Positions 21,719-32,022 are shown, counted from the stretch's first letter. The stretch is 63,824 bases of DNA from Gracilaria domingensis (GCA_022539475.1 VCMS01000311.1:1-63824); one strand, 5' to 3'. The notes: a model not told the origin generated them from the letters alone. Program-made: numbers and translations.

Positions 21719-21871
21719 GTTCATCAAGTAGGGAACCATGCATCTGGGCATGGTTCCCTACTTGAGGAACGGAGAGGATGAGGCGCGAAGCGCCTCATCC
21801 TCTCGGAGTGCGTATGTGTTCTACCGATACCGCACTTAAGTGCAGGTGCAGTCTGCGGCATCTGCCGCAGA
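21719..21871. repeat. Three consecutive hairpins
   Basis: Hairpin one is 21719-21770: 18-bp perfect inner arms beginning TCAAGTAGGG, extended to about 23 bp with one mismatch. Hairpin two is 21772-21804: 15-bp perfect arms GAGAGGATGAGGCGC around GAA. Hairpin three is 21852-21871: TCTGCGGCA-tc-TGCCGCAGA, with weaker pairing beyond. They sit end to end. Confidence 0.9.
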
Positions 21872-22258
21872 TTGCGCCTACACCCGCTCCATCATGGAAA
21901 AATGGTACATGTAACATAGCGAAGTAGTGGCTAGCAAAAGCGGTCGATAAAAGAATAGGTACGAATAAAACGGTACGAGTTAAGAACGGGCATCATCTCT
22001 ACTAGTACCAGTATTCCATGCGTTGCAGGGTATCATTCCGCAGAGGGTATCGTGTAATGTGCACCTTAATGGAAACTGAACCTAGACTTCGCGAAATACC
22101 GTTCAGGTAGCCCTAGACTAAAGAACTAGCACGAGTGGAAACCCCACCAGTATTTACTGCACAGCGATTCTGGACGACCCAAACAATTATCTCCAAATTT
22201 TGAAATAATTGATCTCGATATTTTTTCAAAAAATTTACTGGACGACCCTCGCCAAAAA

Positions 22259-23540
22259 CTAGCATCTGCAAGAGACAGACGTTCGTGACAAATAACCAAT
22301 TGGCAATCGTTCGCCATCTGCTATGGTCTGGAAAAGAGCGAAGCCAACTTGATAGTTGCTCACATCCGTGTTGATAGCATACGGCAAACCAGCTCTGGGT
22401 AGGGATAAGACCGGTGGCGATGTCTCCGCGTCAACGAGTGACGAGAAAGCAGCAGCTGTGAGATCTTCGAACGCTTCCAGATTAACTGGCTGTCCTTTGC
22501 GAAGAAGCTCGTTTAGAGGTGCAGCGATATCCACGAAGTTCGGAATGAAGCGGTGATAAACATTGCACAAGCCGAGAAAAGATCGGAGTTCAGTCTGCGT
22601 CCGCGGGTGCTTAGCCTCTTTGAGGGACTTCACGCGCGCTTCATCGATTGAAAGCCGTCCCGGACGGATAAAATGGCCGAGATACCTGACGGTTTCGATC
22701 AAGAACTCACACTTCTTGAGCTTGAGCGTAATGCTTGCATCGCGTAGGACTCGCATCACATCCCGTATGTGGGTCAAGTGCTCATCCAGGTTACTGGAGT
22801 AGACAATGATGTCATCCAGGTAAACCAGGCAAGTCTTTCACTTGAAGCGAGCTACCAAAATATCCAGAGCTCGTTGAAATGTAGCTGGCGCGTTCGTTAA
22901 CCCAAAGGGCATCCAATTGAATCGGTACAATCTTTGATGACAAAGGAATGCTGTCTTGTCACGATTCTCAGCCCTCACGGGAACTTGCCAATAGCTCCAA
23001 TTCGCGTCTAGGGTTGTGAACACTTTCGCGTCCCCCAACGAATCGATGCATTCATCCATTCGTGGGATAGGATAAACATCCTTAACAGTGGCCGCGTTCA
23101 ACTTGCGGTAGTCGATACAAAAACGCCAAGTCCAATCAGCTTTTGGGCGCGATCACTACCCGCGATGCCCATGGTGACTGAGCCGGTTCAATAACTCTAG
23201 CGCGGAGCATCTTCTCAACTTTAGCCTTCTCCTCTTCCCGAGCTGTCGGCTCTGCCCTGTAAGGTTGGTGTGAAATGGGCCGCGTATTCGGCATAAGTTC
23301 AATCCGATGTTCGGTAATACCAATCTTCCCGAGCGAACCATCTGACTTGGGCGTGAACTATTCTAGCATATGCCGCAACTTATCGCGGTGAGTCTCTGGG
23401 ACATGACTGAAGTCCACAGACTCGAGCTCCTGTACTGCCTTATCCTTCGTGTCAGCAGCACTCAGGTCCTTCTTTTCATTGTCCGACGAAGTAGGCATCG
23501 CTTCCTTCGACGGTCCTGTGAGATAAAGTGATGCGCAATG
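22259..23540 (-). pseudogene. E3 reverse transcriptase and start of RNase H, broken
   Basis: From right to left: a linker with ESVDFSHVPETHRDKLRHML (compare E1 ELDLGHVPESHRERLRDML), a partial RT start, then 23101-22838 with YPIPRMDECIDSLGDAKVFT and MPFGLTNAPATFQRALDI. Frame 22777-22259 holds YLGHFIRPGRL, SFLGLCNVYHRF and YAINTDVSNYQVGFALFQ, the RNase H start. Several frameshifts and the loss of everything after RNase H residue 40 or so make it inactive. Confidence 0.85.
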
Positions 23541-23950
23541 GATGTCCATCGGATGAAAAATTGGGACATCTATTGGACATCAGTTGGATATATTCTGCGC
23601 ATCCAGGATATCCGAATGATATACCGTGGTACCCCGTTGGATGTGCCTAATTGATGCCCTTTACATGTCCTTTGGATGTACAGAAAATATTTCGAAGATA
23701 TTCATATGATGCACGAAGATATGTCCCATGGATGTCCGGAAATCCGCTGTGCATCATTTGGACATCATAAAATCAATGTACATCTCTTCGTACATCATAT
23801 GCGTAGCAGGTGATTATCATTTGGATATACTTCATGCATCATCCGCGCATCATTTACGTATATCATATGGACATCTTAAGGAGATCAAACGGACATCTTC
23901 AGGTTTCGTAGTTCTAATATGGATTCCCTGACGGATATCATCCGGACATC
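23541..23950. mobile_element. MITE-like insertion rich in GGACATC motifs
   Basis: About 410 bp splitting E3 between protease and RT. The left end is GATGTCCATCGGATGA. The right end reads, reversed, GATGTCCGGATGATATCC, so the ends form imperfect terminal inverted repeats. AAT on both sides (23537-23539, 23951-23953) is a possible 3-bp target duplication. The interior is densely packed with variants of GGACATC, GGATGT and CATCATATG in both orientations. There is no ORF. Confidence 0.65.
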
Positions 23951-25040
23951 AATTCACCTCTCTGGGCGGGCTACGGTCATTTGCATCCAACGAAGTCCGC
24001 TTAGCATCTCCTGACGAACTGTTAAGTCCAGTGTTCGGTTCGGAATTGTTCCGTTCCGCCTCCCCCTCCTCAGTTTCGAGGATTCCGAGAACTTCGGAAA
24101 TAGAAACCTGAGTAGGCACTATAGCCGCAGGGTGCGGAAGCAATGAACCCATGAATTGGCTCCTGATCAACCGTTGAGGAAAACGGCTGAAGTTTGCGAC
24201 CAACACCTGAAAAAACTTCTTGGGTTCAACAAAAACAATCCCATTAGCGAGGACAAGCTGATGCTTCTCCTGCAACGAAGGCAACGGTTGCATCGTTTGT
24301 AAGCCACATTGTGGAGACGTCACTGTAACACAGACCTGCGATTCTGGCGGGAGACATACTGACCGAGCAACTCGGAGCTGCGTAGACTTCGGTTCATCAG
24401 CGGCAGGCTCCTGGGCAGCAGGCAAACGAACTTGCTTCTTCAAAGCCCGTCTAAGGGGTCGCGGGATGATTGGCACCGTTCTGCCGTCTTCCATCTTGAC
24501 GGTTCTTTGCCGCGCCCGAATTGATTCGACGAAGCGGTCACAGAAGTCACATTCGAGTATAACCAGCGCAGCGAGCTGCTTGCAAACCAAGAAATCGAGC
24601 TTCAACACGTAGCGCCCAAGCCTGACGAGCAGGTCGAAAACTCCTAATGTCGAAAGTGGCCGATTGATCGCATCCGATATATCAATATGCAGCGCCGCAC
24701 GAACGCGAGACAGCGAGTGTGGCGCTATCATAGACTCAACCAAAAAGCTTGGCCCAGCTCCTGTATCCAGCACGGACAACTGCCGAACCATATACTGGTC
24801 AGAAACACCTTGGTCGGCGGAAACTTCGTAGTTACGTTTCGGCATGACCAGGACTCTATCCGGGAACCGGCTGTTCTTAGACCGTATCCACGGGCGACGC
24901 AAGACACCAAAGTGCCCAGAGTCCACTTCTGTAATGGCCATTTTCCTCGAAAGGATTGTGACCGGGGAGCGAGGCTTCTCAGTCTCAGACGCACTAAACC
25001 CCGTCGCTGGGGGCGTCTCTCCCTTGCCGGATGCCCCCAT
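23949..25040 (-). CDS. pro: E3 protease and linker
   Basis: 363 codons, open throughout. It shows SPVTILSRKMAI and HFGVLRRPWIR (compare E1 SPVKILSRKDA, HLGVLRRPWIR), then the catalytic LSVLDTGAGPSFLVES and VILECDFCDRFVES, where the usual ILG is ILE. It continues with a linker containing LPPESQVCVTV and FMGSLLPHPAAIVPT. The frame is -1 to gag, as in E1, but the E1 slippery heptamer is not kept (AGAAAGAC here). The C-terminal end runs into the MITE-like insertion. Confidence 0.8.
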   Translation of the reverse strand: MGASGKGETPPATGFSASETEKPRSPVTILSRKMAITEVDSGHFGVLRRPWIRSKNSRFPDRVLVMPKRNYEVSADQGVSDQYMVRQLSVLDTGAGPSFLVESMIAPHSLSRVRAALHIDISDAINRPLSTLGVFDLLVRLGRYVLKLDFLVCKQLAALVILECDFCDRFVESIRARQRTVKMEDGRTVPIIPRPLRRALKKQVRLPAAQEPAADEPKSTQLRVARSVCLPPESQVCVTVTSPQCGLQTMQPLPSLQEKHQLVLANGIVFVEPKKFFQVLVANFSRFPQRLIRSQFMGSLLPHPAAIVPTQVSISEVLGILETEEGEAERNNSEPNTGLNSSSGDAKRTSLDANDRSPPREVN

Positions 25041-25042
25041 GC

Positions 25043-27031
25043 TCAGTCTTTCTGAGCTTCGCCGCCAGTCTGCGGATCTGGATGTCCCGCAGATGCGGCT
25101 GCGTTCCCACCCTGAGGCGGTTGGGTTTCCTGTTTCTCATGCTGAGTTTCCGCCTTCGCACGAAGGTACGATTTTTCGGGAACACGTTCCCGTTCGGCGG
25201 GCGTCAACGACTCATATTGAGGGACGATTTTCGCGATATCCTTGAGAGGCAACAAGAAATTCGGAGCAATGTGTACGGGCCCGTAACAAGTATGACAAAT
25301 GAGATGGCGAAGAAGATTCGCGTGGGGCGACCGCCGCTCCTGTAGTGGACGATACGGGTCCCTCCATCCAGGGCGTTGGTTAGGATATCCACCTGCTTGT
25401 GGCACATGCAATGCCGGAACATGTTGACTGGCGTATAGAGCAGGGTCTACGTCGACTGCAGATGGCTCCGTAAATGACAGCAATTCCGAAGTCGGTATTG
25501 AATCATCGTTCTGCTGCAGGTGTAGGTTATCATAACCTCCTTGAGCCGATCCTCGCGATAGAGGCAAAGAAGTGTCCTGGCCTTCTATAGGAAGGAGGCG
25601 ACGTGTGCGCGTCTTGACACCAGCGCGTTCTCGGGCTGCATCTACCTCAGCTTGGGCAAATTGTACGAGTTTTAGATAGGTAATCCGGCGTTTGCCCTCC
25701 TGATAACGGGCAACCAGCGTTCCGATCGAACGATCTAGGCCATCGAAGAATATCGTACACCGCAGAGCTGCGGAGAACACGTTGCCACATGTGTGAAAAG
25801 CCTTGTTGAGGCGGGTAGAATAAACAGCTTCCGACTCTTCGGGTCCTTGCTTTGTGTCTCGCAGCGAGAGTATAGCACCTCGTATCGAATTTCCCGTACC
25901 GTGCGATCCCAAGAGGTATTGTACGGCCTAGGGCCAGCACGTAACTCCTCCTTCGGAGGCGCGAGTCGATCCACGAACCGAATTGTATTGATCTTCGGCT
26001 ACGCCCGTTAGAAAATACGGCAGCGCATTGAAGGCCTGTTCCTCACTCATCCGAAGTACATCGGCTTCCGACACGAAGCGGCCAAGAAAATCCAAGACAA
26101 GGATTGGATCTTCCCCAGAGAACTTGTGGGGCTCCAGCGTGAGTGCTTTGCCAGTCCCACGTGGGGTTCTCTGTCGCGTCGTGTCTTCAAGCCGATAATA
26201 TCGGTACGACAGTAACTTCCGATACAGTAGATTTGTCGGCTTCAATTCTTTTAATCCAAGGTGTCTCCGTCCTTTCCTACGGCCTCGTGCGACGCTCTGC
26301 GTTGCTTCAATAGCCCGCGAACGGGTATCGCGATGACGAGAACGACCGTTCTCGCTGTCCGACGAGTCGGATGAAGATCCCACTTCTTGGGCTTTCTCTT
26401 CTGACGAAGACGAAGAAGACGAATCCGACTCCAACTTAACCTTCTTCTTCTTAGCCGGACGATCCCGGGAACGGTGTGAGTGCTGAGAACCTTTGGAAAC
26501 CGGGGCTTCGGGCGCAACAGTATCGGAAATGATGATTTCCTCGACCGCCTCCAGACGGGTGGCCAGGCGGTCCAGGCGTGCAGAAGCCTGCTCGTGCAGT
26601 GCAGCCGACGCCTGTCGGTCTTCCATAACCAGGTTGACATCAGACCGTAAAACACGGACGTCGCTTGAAACATCCCGGACACCGGCTTCATCGAGCCGTT
26701 GCCGGAGCTTCGTAATATATCCGATGAGGCCCACTTGGGAGTTCTGTAAACTACGAACTTGAGCCTCTAACTCGCGCAGGGTTTACTCGTCGAACCGCGA
26801 CGACATAGCATCCACCGCAGTAGCGGGTTTAGCTGCAGGTGCGGATTCAGCTGGCCCACGAGTGGGTGGGTTCCCGTTATCAGAACGGGGACCCCGGAAA
26901 GTCGGTTTCGGGTCGCCATTGCCTGGAACCTCGAGCGTGTCCTTCGGGAAAGGAGGCAAACTTGCCGGCAAGCCGGACGAACCGGGCACTGAAGCGGCAC
27001 GTGGAGCCCCACTCCGGCAACGGGACGACAT
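25043..27031 (-). pseudogene. E3 Gag, broken
   Basis: ATG at 27031 opens a Pro/Ser-rich 82-codon frame stopped by TAA at 26783. The same frame resumes with a predicted coiled coil (LRELEAQVRSLQN), an acidic Ser-rich linker and the capsid-like block LKELKPTNLLYRKLLSYRYY ... VLDFLGRFVSEADVL. Around 25920 it shifts frame to YSTRLNKAFHTCGNVF and YLKLVQFAQAEV. The zinc knuckle reads CHTCYGPVHIAPN with the last Cys lost. The gene is the E1 gag homologue. Confidence 0.85.
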
Positions 27032-28616
27032 CGTTTAACCGACAAAGTCAGCCAATCGGCAACCAGAAAGACTCCCGAAAACGGGCAATGAAAGAACCGT
27101 ATGAAAAGATATTCCCAACAACTTGGGCTCTGACAACCGAATCAATCCCAACTAATGTTGGCGGGTAAGGCCGATTCTAAGTCGGGAGGACAGTTTTTGG
27201 TGCAAACCCACGTGCCGTAAAACAACAGCCGCGTCGCGGAAAAGGACCGGCAGGGTGGTCACGTTCTGTTCCCTATAGGGGCAGGGACAGTGATAGAACC
27301 CTCCGATAGGGCTGACACGAGCCAGGTGTAAATCCGGGCAGCCTCTTTCTGGGCGTGCAGTCGGAGGTGGGGGTGGGTAGAATCGGCGTGAAATCCGAGC
27401 TGTTTAGCGGGCAACAGCGAGTGGAGGTATTCAGACAAACGACATGGGAAAACGAGAGATCAACAAACGAGCCCCACTGCAGAGCACTGACTCGCGATAA
27501 GCTGGAAAAAATACCGAAACAAATTTGGCAAACCAGTATAACAGGATAGAGTAGCGAGAGCCGTATGACGGAAATAATATCAATAAAGCAATAGAAAGAT
27601 GCCGTAACGAGGGTCTAGGACTCCTCAGTGGTAGAGGTCGGATGACTAGCGCGGAACTGCGGAGGCTTGCCCGGTAAAGAACGAAGACCGTTCGCAAGCG
27701 GCAAGAAAGTCAAAGCTAAAAGCCTCCTTGAGGTTTAATTCCCGTACAGTGGCGGCAAGTGCCGCCACTTATATACGACACTGAGAAATATCAAGCTAAA
27801 ATATCTAAGTATCCGGCGCTGCCGGCCAAGATTCTAAACGTAGGAAACCGTGGCCGATTTGCCACGGCACACACGGCATCGGGCCAACTCAGCACACGTG
27901 TGCAGGAACACTACCTTTTCTAGACATACCTCCAAATGGGAAATTGTCACAATGCCTTCTCATGACATGAGGTGTCGAAGCCGGTAACAGATCAACAGAA
28001 TATGAAAAGCGACCCAGTGCGTCATTGGAAAGAGCGTTTTGCTCTACAAATCTCCCCGAAACGTTTCAGGTCTACTGAAGCAATTTCAAGAACTGCCCGG
28101 TCAAGCCAACGAAGCATTTCGTATTTGGTTTAGCTCTACAAGAGAAGCGTATGATTTTTACGATCACGACACAACGGTCACACGAAGTCCTGAACTCCAA
28201 AGAGAAACTTGAGTGGACAAAGTTATTTTCTTTTCAAGAAAACAAGTAGTGCAGCGACTAGCCGCGGAAGAAAACCAGAATGTGAAGCTCGATTGCAAAA
28301 CGGAGACGAAAATATGTCGTGAAGTCAGAGAGCTTAGAGATCGCATATTTGGAGTTACGGAGCCATTGATTACTATGTGGTCTGATGAGTAAGTTGGGAG
28401 CCATTAAGGCAAAAGAACGCAGGATTGACCTGAAACTCAACTCAAATCGTATCCACCAGCAGTCACACTGCGATAGGCATAAGGGTTGTAAGGTAGAGCT
28501 GTAGGAGATGGGGCGGGTGCTGTTGTAAAGGTTTGATAAATGTGAGTCAGGAAACCCGCAAGCGGGCAAGAAATACAGAACAGTAGACAAAGAAAAAAAA
28601 AAAAGAAAGAAAGAGT
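27032..28616. other. Gene-free region, probably the 5' leader and LTR of E3
   Basis: About 1.6 kb with no credible ORF. It includes hairpins GTGGCGGCA-ag-TGCCGCCAC (27749-27768) and CCGTGGC-cgattt-GCCACGG (27848-27867), and an A-rich run near 28590-28605. The LTR limits cannot be set because the partner LTR is absent from the window. Confidence 0.45.
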
Positions 28617-29042
28617 TTACTGGGATAAGTAGGCGTCCATGTCGCGAACTAGAGCGGCAGTTGCAGCTTCCCTTGCCTTTGCACGCTTTAAGCAATGCAT
28701 GACGAAGCGCATCCCGTCTCTCAGGTCCCGCACGTACGTTGGCGGGGCCAAAGTCAAGATGTCGCGCACAATGTCCTCCGCGTAGCGTTCGCCGTTACAC
28801 GAGCGAAGAAGCCACGTGTTCACCTCCTTCATCGCATCACGAGGGGACAAGTGTCCCCCGCCCCCAGCCGGTCCACCACCACCCATGCCCGCAACGGTGC
28901 CAGCAATGACGGCACCCGACGCGGGCACCTCGTCCTCGGCGACGCCGTTCTCCAGCACCGCGTCCTCTTCGGGCTCGACGTCGATGACGGAGTGGGGACC
29001 GGTGCTGGCCTCCCCATCGAAAGCGCCGGTCTGAACAGACAT
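28617..29042 (-). CDS. Orphan 141-residue protein
   Basis: ATG at 29042 (context CAACAATGTC) opens 141 codons; a longer version from upstream is possible but less likely. Residues 1-60 are acidic and Gly-rich (EPEEDAVLENG, GMGGGGPAGGGGH). Residues 65-141 look helical and basic: DAMKEVNTWLLRSCNGERY, DILTLAPPTYVRDLRDGM and CLKRAKAREAATAALVRDM. I do not recognise the family. It is a stable soluble helical domain by appearance, and its open frame among decayed repeats suggests a host gene. It is divergent from the zinc-finger gene, with about 500 bp between. Confidence 0.55.
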   Translation of the reverse strand: MSVQTGAFDGEASTGPHSVIDVEPEEDAVLENGVAEDEVPASGAVIAGTVAGMGGGGPAGGGGHLSPRDAMKEVNTWLLRSCNGERYAEDIVRDILTLAPPTYVRDLRDGMRFVMHCLKRAKAREAATAALVRDMDAYLSQ

Positions 29043-29553
29043 TGTTGAGGAAGGGCGTAGGGAGCGGGACGGCGCGAGTAAGCCCAGCCGAGGAGAGATT
29101 AAATAGAGCCACAAGAGGCGCGCACAGGTAAGCCACGTGGCCAAATGACTCTCTGCCGCGCAGGGCGCCATGATAATACGCGTGGTATGGTCTCGCCAAC
29201 CCTAGATTTATTATAGTAGTTTAAAAAGAAGAACCGAATCAGATGCGAGTGTAATGCCCGTGGCAAAATGTGCACCGCCGCGAGGAGGTGCCAGTGTAAT
29301 GCGCGTGGCACAATCTCAAGAATCCTAGGTTTCGCATAGTGGTTCGGGACCCAAATCTAGGTTGAGTGGCTCACTAAATTCTGCCACGCTCAAAACCCGA
29401 TTACGAAATCACCAACCCATCGGCATGTAACGTACCCGACCGTCCATAACTAGACAGTTATTGGGCAAAGGGCCATAATCGTACATGCAACGCGAAATTA
29501 TTGGCGGGATTGAAAACGACGACTTGTAGCCCATTGTTTAGGATAGAAAGCAC
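29043..29553. promoter_or_regulatory. Divergent intergenic promoter region with three 14-bp repeats
   Basis: Between the orphan gene (minus) and the zinc-finger gene (plus). Three direct copies of TAATRCSCGTGGYA occur at 29174-29187, 29252-29265 and 29297-29310, all on the plus strand. CTAGRTTT-like words recur nearby. They may be transcription-factor sites for the gene pair. Confidence 0.45.
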
Positions 29554-29561
29554 TATAAAAG
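29554..29561 (+). promoter_or_regulatory. TATA box of the zinc-finger gene
   Basis: TATAAAAG in the context CACTATAAAAGGGCC. Transcription would start near 29585, giving a pyrimidine-rich 5' untranslated region of roughly 590 nt before the intron at 30179. Confidence 0.65.
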
Positions 29562-30177
29562 GGCCGGAGCAGTCGCCTCCGACTCAACTCCGGCCAGACC
29601 ACTTCCCCTTCGACGACCTCCTGCCACCCTCACTCCTCATCTCTTTCCCCCTTTGTCGTCTCAACCTTCTTCCCCCCCATCCCCAACCTCTCTCGATCTC
29701 CCCCTTTGGCGGCTTGGTCTCACCGCCCACAACGTTCCCTGCTACTCACACAGCCCCTCCTCTGGGTTCGTCTCGTGTGAGCCGGCAAAGCGTCCGCACT
29801 ACCCTACCGTTGGATTAGCCTTGTGCGGGCGTGCCTCTCTCTCCCGAAGTCCGTTCTTCTTGGTTCCCCGTCCCTCCTCCTTCTCCGTGGTGATTCTCTT
29901 TGTTGTCGTTGTTCTCGTCATCGTTCTTTCCCGTTTCCATACCCCACGGTTGTCTTTGTTGTTGCTTCCCTTCGTTCCTTCGTCGTTGTGCGGGCCTCTC
30001 CTGCCTGCATCTGTTCCCTTGCTTCTCTTGTCGGCCTTGGACTCTGGTTTCGCTGGTTCTTTCGCGTTGCGATTCCGTTCCTCACATGGTGTTGCTTTGC
30101 ACCTGTTGTTGCTAGAAACACTGTGTGATGCGGCGTAAGGGTCCCATTAACCTACGGCCCTGAGGCAATCGTTCAAG

Positions 30178-30678
30178 AGTAAGTTGTTCTCAGCTGCTCT
30201 TTTGGCATTTTGTGTGACTACTAACTTCTTGTTTGTTTCACATCAAGTGCCAACGTCTTTCGTCTCATCCAGCGAGTATTCGTTCGCGGTTGACCCGGAC
30301 GAGCGTCTAGAAGAAGTCTCTGACCACGTTCCGCAGATAAAGAAGTCGGCTGTGCAGCCTCTTGACGGGCCACGCGAGCGCCATATCTTTCGCGTAGCCA
30401 CTCAGAAGGAGAAGCGCCGTCGTAACCCTCCGCCGCGTAAGCGAATCTTCAAACGCTGTCGTGTCTGTGACATCAAGGTCCAGAGCCAGCGTCAGCTTGA
30501 AGTCCATCAAGCCGGCCGTCGCCATCGCAGAGCTTTGCGCCGTGCAAACTACACCGAGCTGGACATTCACTGCAAGGCTTGCGACATCCGGTTCTCTGAA
30601 GCCCACGATCTGCGCGTCCACTACAGGAGCCGTTGTCATCGTGCGATACTTAGAAAGAAGAACAATACTATCTTTTAG
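30178..30678 (+). CDS. C2H2 zinc-finger protein with one intron
   Basis: Two fingers are clear: CRVCDIKVQSQRQLEVHQAG followed by RRH, and CKACDIRFSEAHDLRVHYRS followed by RCH. Both have the C-x2-C-x12-H spacing of U1/zf-met-like, possibly RNA-binding, fingers. They follow a basic stretch (KEKRRRNPPPRKRIFKRC) that could be a nuclear signal. An intron at 30179-30247 has GTAAGT, a TACTAAC branch site and a 3' AG. Splicing joins A at 30178 to TGCC at 30248, making an ATG in frame with the whole protein (143 residues). Without splicing no ATG precedes the coding part in this frame. The alternative 3' site CCAG at about 30272 gives no in-frame ATG. Confidence 0.65.
   Translation, partial: SKLFSAALLAFCVTTNFLFVSHQVPTSFVSSSEYSFAVDPDERLEEVSDHVPQIKKSAVQPLDGPRERHIFRVATQKEKRRRNPPPRKRIFKRCRVCDIKVQSQRQLEVHQAGRRHRRALRRANYTELDIHCKACDIRFSEAHDLRVHYRSRCHRAILRKKNNTIF
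30179..30247 (+). other. Spliceosomal intron (69 bp)
   Basis: Starts GTAAGT, has TACTAAC at 30219-30225 and ends CATCAAG. The branch A is about 23 nt from the 3' end. The strong branch consensus resembles that of intron-poor eukaryotes. Confidence 0.65.
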
Positions 30679-31054
30679 AGCATAGATTTCTCTTTTCATT
30701 GCCCAGTTGTGACACATTTCTATTCATATCCTATTACATATATTATCCTTGTTTGTTCTTCTTTATCTTTTTGTCTATCGTTTGGTATCCCTCCTCTGTT
30801 CTTGTGTTTGTGCTTGTGTTGTTTGGCTTCTGCCGCACTCTATCTACGTAAGCTTATATTTGGCTAGTGCTTCTTCGTCCGATTGAACTGGTACTCTACG
30901 AGAGCAAACTTTATTTTTATCGTTTTTGCCCCCTTTGGCTGTAACCGCCGACGCCAACACCAAAATGGCGTTTTCAATAAAGCCGGCCAACTCAAAATAG
31001 GAAAGTTTGGTGGTTTTAATTTAAAATAAAGGAGAGATCGGTATGTGTTTTTGT
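30679..31054. other. Gene-free AT-rich stretch
   Basis: The 3' flank of the zinc-finger gene, T-rich, with no ORF of interest. Confidence 0.5.
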
Positions 31055-31270
31055 ACTGACTACATCAAACAAAATTTCACAACTGTAAGGGACTCATTTT
31101 TTTCCCTGAGAATGGATGAATGCACTGACTCACTACAATATGCAAACATCTTCACCACATGGACGCACTTTGCGGTTATTTGCAGATCAAAATACCAGAA
31201 GAAGATCGGGATGAGACTGCGTTAACATGCCACGCATGTCTGTAGCTTCTCATAGATGCCGTTCGGTTTA
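31055..31270 (+). pseudogene. Ty3/gypsy reverse transcriptase scrap
   Basis: Broken frames read RMDECTDSLQYANIFTT, a QIKIPEEDRDET-like stretch and MPFGL-like remains. This matches the PRMDECIDSLGDA ... VREEDRDKTAF ... MPFGL segment of E1 RT. Only some 70 codons survive, with AT-rich drift. It is an old insertion, not part of E1-E4. Confidence 0.7.
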
Positions 31271-31679
31271 CGAATTTAATTTAATTTAAAAGAATGCATC
31301 GTGTGACACACCCAGAAAACTCTCAAAAGCTTTATTTTTGGCAGTTAGCGCCTTATAGAATTCCAATCAAAGATACGGAGGTTTTAATTTTCTCACCAAA
31401 GCTCCCTGACTTTCGGTGCAAAATGTCAAAAGTTTTTTTCTGGAGACAACTACAGTACTATGAAAAAGCGACAGCTATGCTGCTAAATAAATTGTGAATA
31501 TTTTGTTCTAAGTTAAGGAAAACCTATTTTTTCAGTCATAAAAACTTCATTATTTGTTGCAGTTTGCAGAAAAAGACATGTTAGACATTTGAGCCAAGGA
31601 GCTTTGCGCCCTTTTTGGTTGAGATGATTTCTTCTCAAAGCGCTGATATTCGCTCAAAGAATCCAGCAAGAAAAGCCTC

Positions 31680-31935
31680 AAGTAGACCCGCAGCAGCACC
31701 CTCAGCAACACCCACAGCAGCACCCACAGCAGCACCCGCAGCAGCACCCTCTGCAGCACCCGCAGCAGCACCCTCAGCAACACCCGCAGCAGCACCCTCA
31801 GCAGCACCCGCAGCAGCACCCTCTGCAGCACCCTCTGCAGCACCCGCAGCAGCACCCTCAGCAGCACCCGCAGCAGCACCCTCTGCAGCACCCTCTGCAG
31901 CACCCGCAGCAGCACCCTCGGCCTCACCTGCAGCA
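31680..31935. repeat. Minisatellite of 12-bp-like GCAGCACCC units
   Basis: Tandem GCAGCACCC(G/T)CAGCA-type units in about 250 bp, with T/C variants. On the plus strand they encode an APSAAPAA-type repeat inside an open frame (31615-32193), and on the minus strand EGAAAGAA. Reading through in every frame is a consequence of the repeat, so I do not call it a gene. It lies just downstream of the minus-strand membrane protein. Confidence 0.8.
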
Positions 31936-32022
31936 GCCTCTATTTCTTCTATCACTTCTGCCTCTGCTCCGACTTTTTCTCCTGCTATTGCTCTTTGTAC
32001 GGCTACTTGTATTGCCGAGGAG

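Larger units (their letters stand above)
20382..22258. other. Gene-free region with hairpins and a direct repeat
   Basis: 1.9 kb without a convincing ORF. It holds a cluster of four strong hairpins (20833-20894, 21719-21770, 21772-21804, 21852-21871) and a 134-bp direct repeat, listed separately. Pyrimidine-rich runs occur near 20730-20770 and 21510-21540. A Ty3/gypsy remnant begins at 22259. Confidence 0.6.
22259..27110 (-). mobile_element. E3: truncated Ty3/gypsy element related to E1
   Basis: Minus-strand gag, protease and RT in order, clearly homologous to E1 in each domain but far diverged at DNA level. The element stops at 22259 inside RNase H, so integrase and the 3' LTR are missing. 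A 410-bp MITE-like insertion separates protease from RT. Stops and frameshifts are present in gag and RT. The 5' LTR should lie to the right of 27031, but no second copy in the window lets me define it. Confidence 0.85.

Noticed and set aside
23559..23945. CRISPR-like or satellite array in the GGACATC-rich segment
   Set aside because: Words are degenerate, unevenly spaced and in both orientations, and the host is eukaryotic; a MITE-like insert with inverted ends fits better.
28258..28695. 145-codon minus-strand ORF
   Set aside because: Starts at a non-ATG codon, overlaps an A-rich tract, has no domain, and overlaps the end of a better gene at 28617-29042.
29653..30138. 161-codon hydrophobic ORF upstream of the zinc-finger gene
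   Set aside because: It lies in the pyrimidine-rich 5' untranslated region after the TATA box; T/C-rich DNA gives Leu/Ser/Phe-rich frames in all phases.
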